Of a stretch of DNA of 64,000 nucleotides, positions 1-11,830 are shown in pieces (position 1 is the stretch's first letter; each line of letters opens with the position of its first letter). The position numbers and the translations under genes are program-made. This DNA is from Massospora cicadina (lineage: Eukaryota; Entomophthoromycota; Entomophthoromycetes; Entomophthorales; Entomophthoraceae), in contig JAKSZP010012205.1 in NCBI GenBank assembly GCA_022478985.1, positions 24,679 through 88,678 of the forward strand. Reading direction: 5' to 3'. The notes beneath the pieces are model-generated. The model did not search any database, was not told the origin of the DNA, and worked only from the letters and a program-made list of their open reading frames with translations.

Positions 1-180
1 TGCTACATTTTTGACTAAGTTTTGAACCCACCCTGTGCAGAGATTTTTTTTACTTTTTAACTCTCTGTATATATCTGATGATAAAAATTAAATCAGCTAT
101 ACACAGAGAGTTAAAAAAGTAAAAAACTCAGCACAGGGGGAGTCAAAATTTGGTCTAAAATGTAGCGTTGAGAGGGTTAA
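1..180. mobile_element. Palindromic TTAA-type MITE, left end outside window
   Basis: The first about 85 bases and bases 90-165 are near-perfect inverted copies of each other, so the element would fold into one long hairpin. The right end reads inward from TTAA at 177-180 as TTAACCCTCTCAACGCTACA. The matching left end starts at base 1 with TGCTACATTTTTGAC, so the outermost bases and left TTAA lie before the window. TTAA plus a CCC-rich terminus is typical of piggyBac-mobilised MITEs. It has no coding capacity. Superfamily assignment is inference. Confidence 0.7.
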
Positions 181-2111
181 TAAAGGATCATTCCTTTGAG
201 TGTGAGTTAATTTTAACGCTTTCTCTTTTTGTTTCTGTGTTGGTATTTGTTAAAATTGAGCAAGAAATGCAAAGAGTAACTACATTTACTTAACGTTATA
301 CCCTAAGCAACTTCTTTTCCAGGCCAGCCTGAAAACTTACCTTATCCTCATTTTATTAGAACTGGAGTACCATGTGTCCTAAGGCTAGCTTTGTGGTGTG
401 AACAGGCACTAGTTATAAAAGCCAGGATTTTACACGCTAGTTCACTGACATGGAAGGTGGCATCTATACTTTGATAGTAATTAGTGGGTTGTGGGGCTGC
501 AGCGTGAGCTGAGCTAGTGGGGGTGTGGGTCATGAAGGTGCAATCAGGTGAGCTAACATTTATTAATTTCAATTTGGGGTGCCTGCTTTTGCAGCTGCTG
601 CCAGTGAGTGGGTTATCCTGGTTGACAACAAGGTGGGTAATTAAGGTTATAGGGCTTGTGAGGTGTTAATGCCTCAATTAGCTGAGTCTGTAGTTTATAG
701 CGGTTGTTTTCCTCCATTTTTGATAATGGTTTTTATAGGTATAATATAAAGCTATAGTTTAAAGTTTTGAGTTGATTTAAAAAAGTGGTGCCTAATGGAA
801 AGAGACAAAGTGGAAATTTATATTTTATTCATATTACTAGAACTACAGCTTTGTCTTTATGCATATAAACTAAGAAATTTCCATAATTATATTAAGCTAA
901 CCCTCCATAAAAACTTTATATTTATCCTAAAAACTTATATGTAAAAAATAATAGTCTAAATGACTATATATTAAGTAAGATTTATATAAAATCAATATAG
1001 ATTTGTTTCTATAATTTTCATAAATTCTTCTTCATTGCATTTTAGTTGATTAAGATTTTTAATTATTTTTAAACTATTAGTACTATGAAAGCTTGTTCTT
1101 AAGCAAGGTTATTTATTTTATTTAGGATCTAATAAACTCATAATTATATTTTTAATCTAAATTTGTTTACAGTGTTTCTAAAAACATTAAACATTAAAAT
1201 ATGCCACAATTTAAAAAAATGAAAGCTTAAATGAGGATTTTCTTCACAGAAGGTGCATTTGTGAAGCTACAAAAAGATAATTAGCAATTAGCTTTGATGG
1301 CATCTATATATATAGGGTTATATCATTGCATCTTACTATATATATTGTAAGAAAATTCATTGGCATGATAAAAATAGACACCCAGCTAACAATAACTGAT
1401 TATATCACATTAATAAACACTCTAGGTGAAAAAATAATGATTAAGGCTAGGAGGTGTAAATAGCATACCTAGGACACATATATACATTCATGGTCTAGAG
1501 ACAAGCATAAATGATTACTATAGGGGCCAGAAGTCACATTTACAGTGTGTCACTTACTAATAGATGGTATAATTCATCTTGATATACTTAATGACTTTCT
1601 TTATAATGTTTTATAGATAATTTATAAATTATTTAGGTATGATGCACTTTTGCATTGTCTAGAACCTAATTAGATCAAGACTAGCTCAAATAGGATTCTT
1701 ATTTTTTGTTACTTAATATTTATGTACTTGATTTTTTATAAGTAAATAAGGTATCTTGATCCTAGACTATATTTTTTCATGCCATTTTTTATCTCATTAT
1801 ATGCATCTGATTTAAAAATATCAAGTCAAGAAATTAAGGATAAAATGTAAACTGTAACAAAATTGTGATTAGAGCTTTTTAATTATGTCTATATAAGTAC
1901 AATATACCTCCAGCTTTTTTTCTTTTAGTAGTATCACTACAAGTATGTTTTTATTTCTCATTTTACCCTCTTAATTAGCTCTTAGATTTGGAGATTAAGT
2001 GCTGTGAAGTTTGAAAGCCTTTAGTGGGTGCAGAAAGAAAACTAATCATTTTTTCTGAGGACTTAATTTACTCATTGAAAATATAGTGCAAGAAGAGAAA
2101 TTTATTATACA
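181..2111. other. AT-rich stretch without recognisable gene
   Basis: No reading frame here resembles a known protein. A 74-codon minus-strand frame at 348-572 has no recognisable motif and looks like chance. I see no LTR, tRNA-like head or long inverted repeat. Confidence 0.6.
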
Positions 2112-2129
2112 TTAATGGTACAATTACAA

Positions 2130-2262
2130 GGAGTAGTAGCATAGTGGAGTATTCCTGCTCCAGTCTGGTTTGGGGATTGATTGAAACAGTTAAAAACCAT
2201 TACAGGATAATAAAGCTCAATGTGGTATATTTGTCTAAGGTCAACCCACTTTGTTTAATTTT
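2130..2262 (+). mobile_element. tRNA-derived SINE (copy C)
   Basis: The head GTAGCATAGTGGAG (about 2136) resembles a pol III A box, and GATTGATTGAAAC (about 2177) is a decayed B box. The 3' part GTGGTATATTTGTCTAAGG (2222-2240) followed by CAACCCACTT is the tail shared with the other SINEs here. The target duplication is TTAATGGTACAATTACAA at 2112-2129. Its partner, TTAATGGTACACTTACAA, is at 2602-2619, displaced by the MITE that inserted at its TTAA. Confidence 0.75.
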
Positions 2263-2605
2263 TTAACCCCCTGGGTACATTTGATGACTGCGTTGCATCA
2301 TGAACTTGTTTTGAAAAATATCACACTATCAAAAATTATTAAAAAAATTCTTTTTGTGATTCCTTGAATATTTTTGTTATATTGTTTAGGTTATGAAATT
2401 AGATTTGATTTACAATACTAATACTAATTACTGTGTACATTATATTGCTCAAATATAACCATCTAGTACTCAAAAAAATATATTGCTCAAATATATGAAT
2501 TCTCACATAAAATCTACCGCCTCTTTATACTGTTTTGCACATCAGCAAATTAAATCTGTTCCAAGTGCAAGATTTCTTCAAATAAATCTGTACCCAAGGA
2601 GTTAA
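2263..2605. mobile_element. piggyBac-like MITE flanked by TTAA
   Basis: Terminal inverted repeats read TTAACCCCCTGGGTACATTT at the left (2263) and, on the other strand, TTAACTCCTTGGGTACAGAT from 2605 inward. TTAA duplications are at 2263-2266 and 2602-2605. The 343-bp interior is AT-rich and non-coding. The right TTAA is also the first four bases of the flanking SINE's target duplication, so this element landed after the SINE. Confidence 0.75.
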
Positions 2606-2984
2606 TGGTACACTTACAATAACCAACATCTTTTTGAAAGGGAAAAAGGCATTATTATAAGAAACTATGCTTCCACCGTCTCCACATCATATATCATGAA
2701 CTTAAGGGCTATACATTTGAATGTCGCATAATATCTAAAGTCATAATTAGCCTGATGTAGGATAAAAATGTTTGTAGCCTTCTTGTAGCTGTAATAACTT
2801 CTTGTAAATCAATTGGTTGCATCTTATAATTTTTAAAGCTTAATCTAAAAAAATTTACTTTATAAAATTCAATTTTAATAACCTTTATAATCAGACATTG
2901 TTCATAGGTCCATAGCTTTTAGATAACATACTTTATGATTATAGCTTAAACTTAATATTTTCTTATAAAAAATAATATGATAAA

Positions 2985-3273
2985 GGGGAGGATGACCCAT
3001 TAATAGAGTATGTACTCACTTCCACTGCCGACCCAAGTTCATCCCAGTAGTGAAATTTGGGTAGGGGACGATTGTATTTGTGTTGGAGTTGCGCACCAAT
3101 GCCCTGAACTGAGATAGCAAATAGCAAGGCGGTCCATGGAGTTCCTGGCCTATCATATTCTTCATGTGGAGGTTATCTAGGTTTTATCCCCATTACCCAT
3201 TTTCTTCATTTCCCTTCATCAGTGCGGTATCATCCCCAGGTTGGCCCACCTCAAATAAAAATTTATTTATTTA
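2985..3273 (+). mobile_element. tRNA-derived SINE (family A, copy 1)
   Basis: About 290 bp, closely similar over its whole length to the copy at 19720-19996. It has a tRNA-like head (GGGGAGGATGACCC, decayed A box; CAAGTTCATCCC, B box near 3030), a shared body including GGGTAGGGGACGATT and GCGGTCCATGGAGTTCCTGG, and the common tail GGTTGGCCCACCTCAAATA followed by A/T-rich bases. A likely target duplication is AATAATATGATA before the head (2971-2982) and AATAATgatATGATA after the tail (3282-3296). Confidence 0.82.
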
Positions 3274-3479
3274 AGAAATTTAATAATGATATGATAGATG
3301 TTAGTACCGTTTAGTTTCATAACAAGCCTCTCATGTTTTTATTAAATTTGGTACTAAATTTAAAGTGTTATTTTATATTTATACGTAATCAATGTTATCT
3401 ATTTCTATTATATTTTTATGTGTAAGTGGTAATGAGAATACTAAATGAGTGACTAAAAGTTCATCTTACTTTTTAGTAC

Positions 3480-4140
3480 TAGTGGGCCCAATCTAAAGAG
3501 GGTGGTGACCACGTGCTTCTATTTTGGGTGCAAAGTAAACTGAGGGTAAAAATTCTTAACTTGGCGCCTTAGCAGCTAACCTAAGTGGCAATGTCAGATG
3601 TGAATGGGGTCATGTGGATCTTCATCTGGCACATACCTTTGGACATGCGTAGTGCAGCTAAAAATGTGAGTTGGGGCTTCAGTGGAATGGAAGAAGGTGG
3701 AATAAAGTCAATTTGAGTTTTTTGGGATGCACATGGTGTGCAGCGCCTTAACGTACTGGTAGAACTTTGGAGTCTAGATCAGCTTCAGCACACAAGAAAT
3801 TTTGCTTTAGTTTCTAAGTCATCTGAGGGTAGTGTGGGTTAAGTATTTATTACTTTGCTGAATCATCACATGAGTGGCCACTGAATAGATGAGCTCCTCA
3901 TCTCATCCTTGACCTCTTTGTGAAGTTGGCTAAAAAAGGTGCAGGTTCTTCCATTGATGAGTGGAAACATGGCCATATGTAAGGCTACGCAGAGGAGGGT
4001 GTTAGGGGGTCAGCAGCCACGTTAATGGTGAGATGATGGTAGGCCTTTTATGCTGGTAAGCCTTTCCAAGGGCGGAAGTGGTGCAGGGGAGTAGGATTGG
4101 GAGGCAGATGGAAGAGCTCAGAAGATAAAAATTGATTCTC
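3480..4140. other. GC-richer island, probable old repeat relic
   Basis: This block is distinctly richer in G+C than its surroundings, as the coding parts of the other retroelements are. Minus-strand translation gives short open runs with stops but no motif I recognise. It may be an unidentified retroelement gag fragment. That is a guess from composition only. Confidence 0.3.
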
Positions 4141-5561
4141 ACAGTGTAAGATTGGTTGGCGTCATCAAAAAAATCTCTTGTTTACAGCTTAGATATAGTT
4201 CTTACCTTTGATATGGTGAGAAGACATTGTAAATATCTAACATTTCTCATAAAATGTTAGCCTTATCAAAAGACATGCATAAAATTTATTATATTATAAT
4301 TTAAGTCACTTTTATATAGGTACTGAGTTTTTGATGATCTGTGGTAGAACAGTTTCTTGTATCTTTTTTATTTATAGATAGAAGTCTATATAAGTGATAT
4401 TCAGTGCTTTAAAGGTTTTAGAACTTCAAAAATATCTTATTTAATATCCCTTTAAGTGAACTAATACAAAGTAATTTCACATAAAGAGACTTACTCTACA
4501 TTTTACAAATAGTTATCTTTTTAACAGGGCTATTATATATAATAAGATTTATGTAACTTCATTATCTTAAGTTGCAAGATTAAAAACACAATATTAGTGG
4601 TATAAAATAATATGGGACCTTATCTCATACACAAAAAATAGAAGCCTTACAAGAATTAAAGTTCTCCATATAATTGTAGAGTGGTATAACCTTTAGTAGT
4701 CTAAAGCTTTGTCACAGCATATATAAAATCATATAAAATATATAGTTTGATGAAGCAGACTGTTTTTAATATAATTTGGCTGCTCTTTTTTATATTGCAA
4801 TATTGTGTCCAAAGTTATCATAGTAAGTAAAACCAATTATTGAAAACTTAATATTATATTTGTTTTTTTTGTGGCAAGAGTTAATTATATCTAGCTGCAT
4901 CACCATGCCCATATAGCTGATATTAATAATTTCACTAATCAGAAAAGATATGTTATGAAAATGCTATTTTAATCTCTTATATAACGCCTAAAGATGTAAT
5001 GAACTATATAAGAGGTCAATACTTTATATCTGGATATTGATGATGGATTTTTACCCTAGAAAGCCTTTTTACTGATTAACTTTTAATTTAATGAAAGGAT
5101 ATAAAGGCGTTTGGACAGAAAATCCATATCCATATAGTTTACCCTATATATAAATTTTCTTTTTACACTTGTAACAGTGGGTGTGGTCTGAAATGCTATA
5201 ATATGCTCTCATAGTCCACTTAAGTTGTATATAGATATATTACAAGCATAAAAAACAAAATGATCAGGAAACTTATAAATTGTTTTCATGGCATTTTACT
5301 GCTCAATTACTTTTCTATCTCTGTATCTTTACTTTAAAACAAGAAATAAAAGATTATAAGGTCTTATTTTATATGAAATTTAATCTAGTGAAAGCATTTA
5401 GAATCCAGCACTAAATATTAGGCAAGTCACTACATCTTATGTAAAATAAGGCAAGGAAGTAAACCAATATACTGTAGAAGCATAATTTTGGTTAACTTAA
5501 TTATAGCTGCAGATATTGTTTATTGCACATGTACCATATATTGATATTATATGATTGATGT
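4141..5561. other. AT-rich stretch without recognisable gene
   Basis: Very AT-rich, with short frames only and no repeat signature seen by eye. It ends at the 18-bp duplication flanking the next SINE. Confidence 0.55.
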
Positions 5562-5579
5562 TCAAAGTTATATTATACA

Positions 5580-5870
5580 TTTATTTATTTGAGGCAAGCC
5601 AACCAGGGGACGGACATTGCCAAAATAGAGAAAGAAAGTATTGACATGAAACCTGAGCAGGGTCAACTCTGTCATAGAAAGTTTTTTCACCTCCAGATTG
5701 GGACTCGGATTTTTCTGGTTACATCATGGGTAAGGTTTTCATGTTATTATACCTACTAACCGCCAATAGTTTCCTTTGGCTGGCACCCCGACCAATGTGC
5801 AAAGGGTGGGAATTGAACCCGCAACCTTCAGGTTGGTAGCTGTACACCCTACTGACTCACCTTCCACCCC
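5580..5870 (-). mobile_element. tRNA-derived SINE (copy D) with perfect 18-bp TSD
   Basis: TCAAAGTTATATTATACA occurs at 5562-5579 and 5871-5888, a perfect 18-bp target duplication. On the minus strand the head carries an A box (GAGTCAGTAGGGTGT, near 5860-5845) and a consensus-quality B box GGTTCAATTCC (5819-5809). It is followed by a roughly 200-bp body and the tail GTCCCCTGGTTGGCTTGCCT then CAAATAAATA. The tail closely matches the 3' end of LINE1. Confidence 0.88.
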
Positions 5871-5888
5871 TCAAAGTTATATTATACA

Positions 5889-6301
5889 AATATCGTTTTA
5901 GAAGTTTTGTTCAGACAACAGCGTGCTATTATCTTTCCAAAAAAAAATTTCATACTATATGAAGAAGTTAACAGCAGTAAAGTTTATAAATTAATTACTG
6001 ACCTCAGAGCACTTCATGTGTTTTTTGTATAATAAATTAGCATGTGGTTTCATCAACAGTGAGTTGTACAAGGGACATGAGAAATTCAAGAGCATCCATC
6101 AACTATAAAAGTATACTACCCTGAGATGAACCAATATCTATGTCATTAGTGCTTAGTGAGTCTAATCCAAATATAGACATGGGAGGAAAAGATAAATAAG
6201 AAAGTCTTTGTATAGGAAGGTAATCAAAATTACTATAACTAATAACACTATGGATATATTAAGGCTGCAAATAATATGTCATGGTTGTCTAAACCACATA
6301 C
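5889..6301. other. AT-rich flank of Gypsy G1, no gene seen
   Basis: No gene or repeat recognised. The last bases before the G1 LTR are ACATA (6302-6306), the candidate 5-bp target duplication of G1. Confidence 0.5.
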
Positions 6302-6306
6302 ACATA

Positions 6307-6438
6307 TGTTAAAATTAAGGGGCTTTGCTGCTCGTTCACAAATAATGACCCCTAATTGATAACTGTACAAGTTTGGTTTGTGCACGCTTTGCATTGTCTG
6401 ATGATATATGATATACAGTTAATAATAATATGAAGACA
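6307..6438 (-). repeat. G1 3' LTR, outer fragment left of LINE1
   Basis: TGTTAAAATTAAGGGGCTTT... matches the start of the right LTR at 18030 for about 130 bases until LINE1 begins. On the minus strand this is the terminal end of the 3' LTR. Its last 18 bases, AATAATAATATGAAGACA (6421-6438), are the LINE1 target duplication. Confidence 0.88.
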
Positions 6439-6555
6439 GCTTTTCTTTCCCATTATTATCACTTTTAGTAACATGATTCTACACAATTTCTCTGAGATTT
6501 ACAATCAACCTGGAATATGAGCAAATTTGTCTGCAACAATACAAGTTGGGCAAAA

Positions 6556-8009
6556 ATGGCCAGCACAAAAGGCCCAAAGCCCTCCCAACCTGCCAGGGAA
6601 AAATGCCCCAGCGGAATGTTGACACCCTCCCACCAAAAAGGGTGAGTACAGTGCCGCACCTGAAGTTTTACAATTCCTGCAAAAAATGGGTGCATATACC
6701 AAAATTGAACACTCCCAACCCTTGTCCTCACTTGAGCACAGCCTTAAAATTATGGTCAGTGATACTTCCCTTGAATCATGGGAAAAATGGGGGAGGCCTT
6801 CTCCACGACTTTCCTGAACAATGTCTCAGTGAATTACAAAAATCTACACAGAGGATGGGTGGACATCGGGTTCATGTCCACAGAAGAAGTGGTGGATGCA
6901 GCGAAAATTAAATTCTCCATAAAAATCAACAATGAAAACTGCACCATCTGCATGGTGCGCACGTGATGGAATGAGGCAAATGACCTATTCATCATATTTG
7001 ACCAACTCCCAAGCACCGTGCACCATAATATCCTTTCAGATGAACTCCAAGGGGGCCTCAAAGGTTACGGAGTTATCAAACAGTTTGAATTCAAAAAATT
7101 CCCCCTCCTGCCCCACCTGTGCACAGGAAAGGCATTAGCCATTATTGAACCAGATCAGGACATGGCAGAGGATATCACCCTCATTCCCCACATGGCGACC
7201 ATCAACCTCCCCAATGGCAGCGTATCTCGCCCCTTCCATATCACACCAGAACACACCCCACCTATCTGCAAATTCTGCTCAGCAAAAGGCCACAAAGACC
7301 ATGCATGGCCATTAAGTGCAGGATTGAAGCACCAGAATTTTGTGAGGACAATATGGATGAAACAAGCCCAACTTTTGGCAAAATTAAGGACTCCACATTT
7401 GCCTTCTATTGGGGCGAAAGAGCTGATATTGCTTTGGTTGAGCCCATCTCACACAAGGACCGCTGTCATGCACAGACCACCCGCAAGCAAGCCACGAATT
7501 CCGCTGAGACCAAAAACTCACACCACAATTTCCATGGAACAAATTCAGGCGGATGCTATGGCAGAACAGTGGAATAACCAATCAGATCCTCCACATAAAA
7601 CCCAACACAACCAAAACAGTGAAATTTTTGGACACAACCAATCAAACACCTCCAACCAAGTGGGAGCAGATCCACTTTGCACCACTGGGGATCCTCCCAG
7701 CTAATCACATGTGATAGGCGATGATATGGAAGACCACTTCAGCCAATCACAATGTGACAACACCTATGCACAAGACCCAACCACCCCAACTCCTAGTTTC
7801 TGCCCATCAAACCCACAGGCAAACGGCAAAAAAAATTAATGAGGCAAAAGCCAACCCATGCCAGACCCAAAATCCACGGAGTAATCCAAGCCAGAAGAAA
7901 CTGAACAATGCCAGCACCAAGGCTGCCAACCAACACACTGAAACAAATCTGGCTAGTCAACCCCATACTCGCAGTATGACTTGCAATAAGGAACTGGGTG
8001 ACCTCAGTG
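6556..8009 (+). pseudogene. LINE1 ORF1, nucleic-acid-binding protein (broken)
   Basis: Probable start at ATG 6556. The best homologous stretch to LINE2 ORF1 is about 7018-7330, which includes PHLCTGKALAI. A CCHC-type knuckle starts at 7267 (CKFC, then GH), but the fourth ligand is Trp (TGG) where LINE2 has Cys. The C-terminal part is rich in Gln, Asn, Pro and Thr. In non-LTR elements ORF1 binds element RNA in the transposing particle. Several frameshifts and stops break it. Both ends are approximate. Confidence 0.72.
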
Positions 8010-8027
8010 GGTCACCCCAGCGTTCCT

Positions 8028-11000
8028 GATGTGCGGACTACTGCAATCAACATAGGGATGCTCAACATTGCGGGAGCCAAGGCCCCCACGTCCTGGGCCA
8101 AAAAAATGGCTTTCCTACACAATATCCCCATGGACATCTTAGCCATCCAAGAACCCCACTGTCCACCAGGGGAGGAGGAGTCATGGTCAACCATGCTCCT
8201 TCCAGCAAAATCCTTTTGGACACACCATTGTGGGATGGTAATTTGAACAAACTGTAACCCTCCAGTAAAAATCCAAAGCACATCCTCCCACCTGGAGGGA
8301 TGGCTGCTCCTAGCAAACCTCAAGTGGAATGGAGAGAATTTTTCCGTGGCATGCATGTATGCCCTAAATGATCTGAATGACCATCAAAAATTCTTTTCCA
8401 ATATTCTCTCAATCCATTTCTCCAAGGCAACATTTTTTGCAGGAGATTTCAACTGCTGGCTTAACACCAATACCGACTGCTGGCCCAAGTCTAGGGCTAT
8501 ACCCCGCGGCCACACAGAACTATGCATACTAAAGGCAACGTTGGGCCTATGTGACACCATTCCCAAACAAGCCCCCATCCTGGCCAACATGACGAGGCCC
8601 CACCACAACAATAACCAGCTGGTCTCAATGACCTGGATTGACCTGATCCTCGCCCCTGTAGACTTCCAGCACCAAGTATCAAACTTTACAACAACAATTA
8701 TCCCTTTCTCTGACCACCAAATGGTCTTGATAGCGATATCATCCTCAGAAAAATGTGAAAAACCACCAACCTGGCACAGAGTTCACCCGAGCACCATTCA
8801 CCTTCCAGAGCTTAAACTTTGGATTGAGATGGTGCTAACAACACAGCAAGAAAGACAAACACCTGATGGGAATCCTATCACCGAGTGGGAAATATTCAAG
8901 GCTCATGCAACCAAGAAAGCCTGCCACCTAAACTCCAGAAAAACAGCCGCAATGTCCGTGACAATCAACAAGGCTATCAGACAGCTTAAACACTTATAAA
9001 AAAACACACCTTGTGAGGGATACACCCCCCAATGGGGCCGCCTGTGGTTCCAGCTATCGACACAGGTAAACTCCCTCTTTAGGAAACACCAGCATTACAC
9101 CAAAGTATGCTATAAATCAAAATACATTTTATCCGGAGAAACTCACACAGCTCAATTTTTCTACCATTTTAAACCAATTTCAACATTGGCGACCTGCACA
9201 CAGGTCCGCCGAGCAGATGACACAATGGCATCTACACCATCAGAAATATCAGCTGAATTACACCAATTTTACACTGACCTGTACACAGCGGATTTTGCAT
9301 CACCTAACGAAATTGAATATTTTCTATCATCCACTAATATTGATACTATAACTGGCCAACCAGACCTTGTAGCACCCATAACTAAAGATGAACTATGGGA
9401 GATAATAAGATCAACCCCACGCAACAAGTGCCCTGGGCCTGATGGCCTTCCATATGAATTTTTCAAAAAATATTTTAAACATATCGCACTAATACTACTG
9501 GCAACTATGAATAAGTGCCTGTAAGATACATCCCTTCTACCTGGTGGCCAAGACGCATACGTGGTCACAATATTCAAAAAAGGAGACCAGGCAGATCTAA
9601 ACAACTGGTGCCCAATTGCTTTTAAAAATACTGAAACTAGAATACTAACTAAAATTTTAGCCAAACGTCTGGGTTGCATTGCTCAGACAACCCTCTCCCC
9701 CCATCAATTTGGATTCATCCCAAATCGCTCAATTTGGGATAATATCCACACAATTTCCAACATCTGCCAAGCTAATCCCACAAGTGCCCTTGCTTTCCTG
9801 GACCAAAAGAAAGCATACGACTGAGTACACTTAGGATACCTAGAACATTGTCTGAAGAATTTCAACCTACCACCCCGCTTTATAAACTGGGCGCTCCTCC
9901 TAACGCGCTTAGCCAGGTTTGCAATCAGAGGCCCAGGTTTCTTAACTGACACCATCACCCCCCAAAGGGGCCTTAAACAAAGTGACCCGCTTAGCCCCCT
10001 ACTATACAATTTTACCCCTGACCCCCTCCTCCGCATTGCAAACTCAAAGCTCACTAAAATCAGGTTGGAGGGACAACCACCAACCAAAATGCTTGCCTTT
10101 GCTGACAACTGCGTTGTTGGAGTCTCAGGCAATAGGGATGCCAGGGCGATTGAGCGCATTATTCATCAGTATGTGTCAGTGAGCAATGCCATGCTGAACA
10201 AACAGAAAACAGAGGTAATTGTTATGGGCAAAATCAGTTCAAAAATGGGCCCCACCCTCCCACCACCACACAAACCAACCAACCACACATCCAACCACAC
10301 AACAACGATCCAAGCCAGTAAAACCACTGTGTTTACCCTTTGCACACCACCCTGCCACCAACCCAGTCCGTCATCTGGGCATATGGCTCAAAACCTGTGG
10401 ATATGCACTTGACACCATAGAAACCAACATTTTGGACAACATCACAAAAAGAATGACATGTATGCGGAGGAGTAAAGCCAGCCTAACCGGAAGAGTTGTG
10501 TTAGCCAACTACCTGATCCTATCAAAGTTATGGTTTGCTGCCCACGCGATCCCCTTCTCCGCCAATTTTACCAACGCAGTCTACAAGCTCCTGCAGAATT
10601 TGCTATGGTCTGGATACCGCGCACCTGTCAGACTGGAGACCATGTATGGCCCACGGAAGAGAGGCGAGATGGGGCTGCTCAACTTCACAGAAAGAGCTAC
10701 GCAAATCCTAGACTCATGGATAGCCTCCACGACGTCACCCAACCCACCATCCCCCCACTGGGCCAAGGCAGCCCAAACCAATTTTGCAAGGGCACTACAT
10801 CTGAGGTCCCCCTCCAACCTGGCGACCCTGATGAAGTACCTTGTAACACACCCAAACGCCACCGGACCACACAACACCAATCAGTATTTCAAATGCATCC
10901 CATACAACCTAAGACAAGGGGATTGGAGCTTCTCCTATGCACAGAAACCCGAAGACAATCACCCTCAAACTGGATATGTGCAACTACACAGAGGACAAAT

Positions 11001-11541
11001 GGTGTCTAACGTACCTGCCCCATTACCACCCTTCCCTCTGTCCAGGATTGACTACCTAGACCACCAAGATGTCCCATATGACTTGAACACCCAAAAACAG
11101 GTGTGGAACCTCGTCACCTGCCCCCTCCTATCCCCACAAGTGTGCTCCACAATGTGGCGATACATGCGCTGTTCATATAGAACAGCCGACCGTACTTTCT
11201 TAATGTTTGAGACATGCGCCATCTGTGGCGGACCCAACACACTAGCACACCGCCTGGAAGTGTGCCCGCCATCTGCGCATATCTGGGCCAATGTGATGCA
11301 CCTGTTTCAACAATCACCTACAGCCAAATTCCGACTATCCCGCGATATCATGGCACTCAACATGGCCTCACCTATCCCCCAGACACTGAGGGTTCTAATT
11401 GTGTGCATTGCAATATGGTCCATTCACACAATTACCCTTGACGCCTTCAACGGGATCTTCCACAATCTCAACCAAGCCATCATCAGGTTCCACAACCATT
11501 TGGCTGACCATTTTCAAGCCTGGCTGTTTGGCTCACCCTAA
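8028..11541 (+). pseudogene. LINE1 ORF2, endonuclease-reverse transcriptase (broken)
   Basis: The N-terminal APE-like endonuclease shows IQEPH (about 8148), GDFN (about 8443) and SDH (about 8711), the catalytic signatures of the family, which nicks target DNA. The RT follows: PGPDGLP (about 9433), QFGFIPNRS (about 9709), LDQKKAYD (about 9800), PLSPLLYNF and the active-site box AFADN near 10096, where FADD is expected, so the second catalytic Asp is lost (GAC to AAC). The C-terminus has a CX2CX7HX4C zinc motif (CAIC...H...C, about 11215-11265). Stops include TAA 9522-9524 and TGA 9822-9824; the latter sits where LINE2 keeps Arg (KAYDR). Frameshifts also occur. The LINE2 copy is the better guide to the intact frame. 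Confidence 0.85.
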
Positions 11542-11830
11542 CACAAATGGAAGAAACGGATGGGCACCTGGATTCCAATCTGGTTCCTTCGTTATGACAT
11601 TAAAACCTCACAGTCTTCATAGGCGGTACACCCTACTAGCCCGTGAGTTGCCATGCCACTCAAGGTCTAGCCACCTATCACCCGTGGCCCCCAGCCACAC
11701 CAAAGTGTGCCAAGTCGTATCTTTTGAGTTCCTTTGTTCTGCGCTCTCTTCCCATTTCTGTTTTCCGCTTTCCCTGTTCCTACATATTGGATGTGTCTGT
11801 CCCCTGGTAGGCCATCCTCGTATTAATAGA

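Larger units (their letters stand above)
6439..11830 (+). mobile_element. L1-like LINE (LINE1), full-length but inactivated
   Basis: AATAATAATATGAAGACA at 6421-6438 and 11831-11848 is an 18-bp target duplication within the G1 LTR, which fixes the element at about 5.39 kb. It has two ORFs: a CCHC nucleic-acid-binding ORF1 and an ORF2 with an APE-type endonuclease, a reverse transcriptase and a C-terminal zinc motif. This is the L1/Tx1-type layout. There is no long poly(A); the 3' end is TGTCTGTCCCCTGGTAGGCC (11794-11813) then ATCCTCGTATTAATAG. LINE2 (45.25-50.5 kb, minus) is a diverged relative. Confidence 0.9.

Noticed and set aside
348..572. Minus-strand 74-codon ORF near the left edge
   Set aside because: No motif, no neighbours, and length expected by chance in a 64-kb window.
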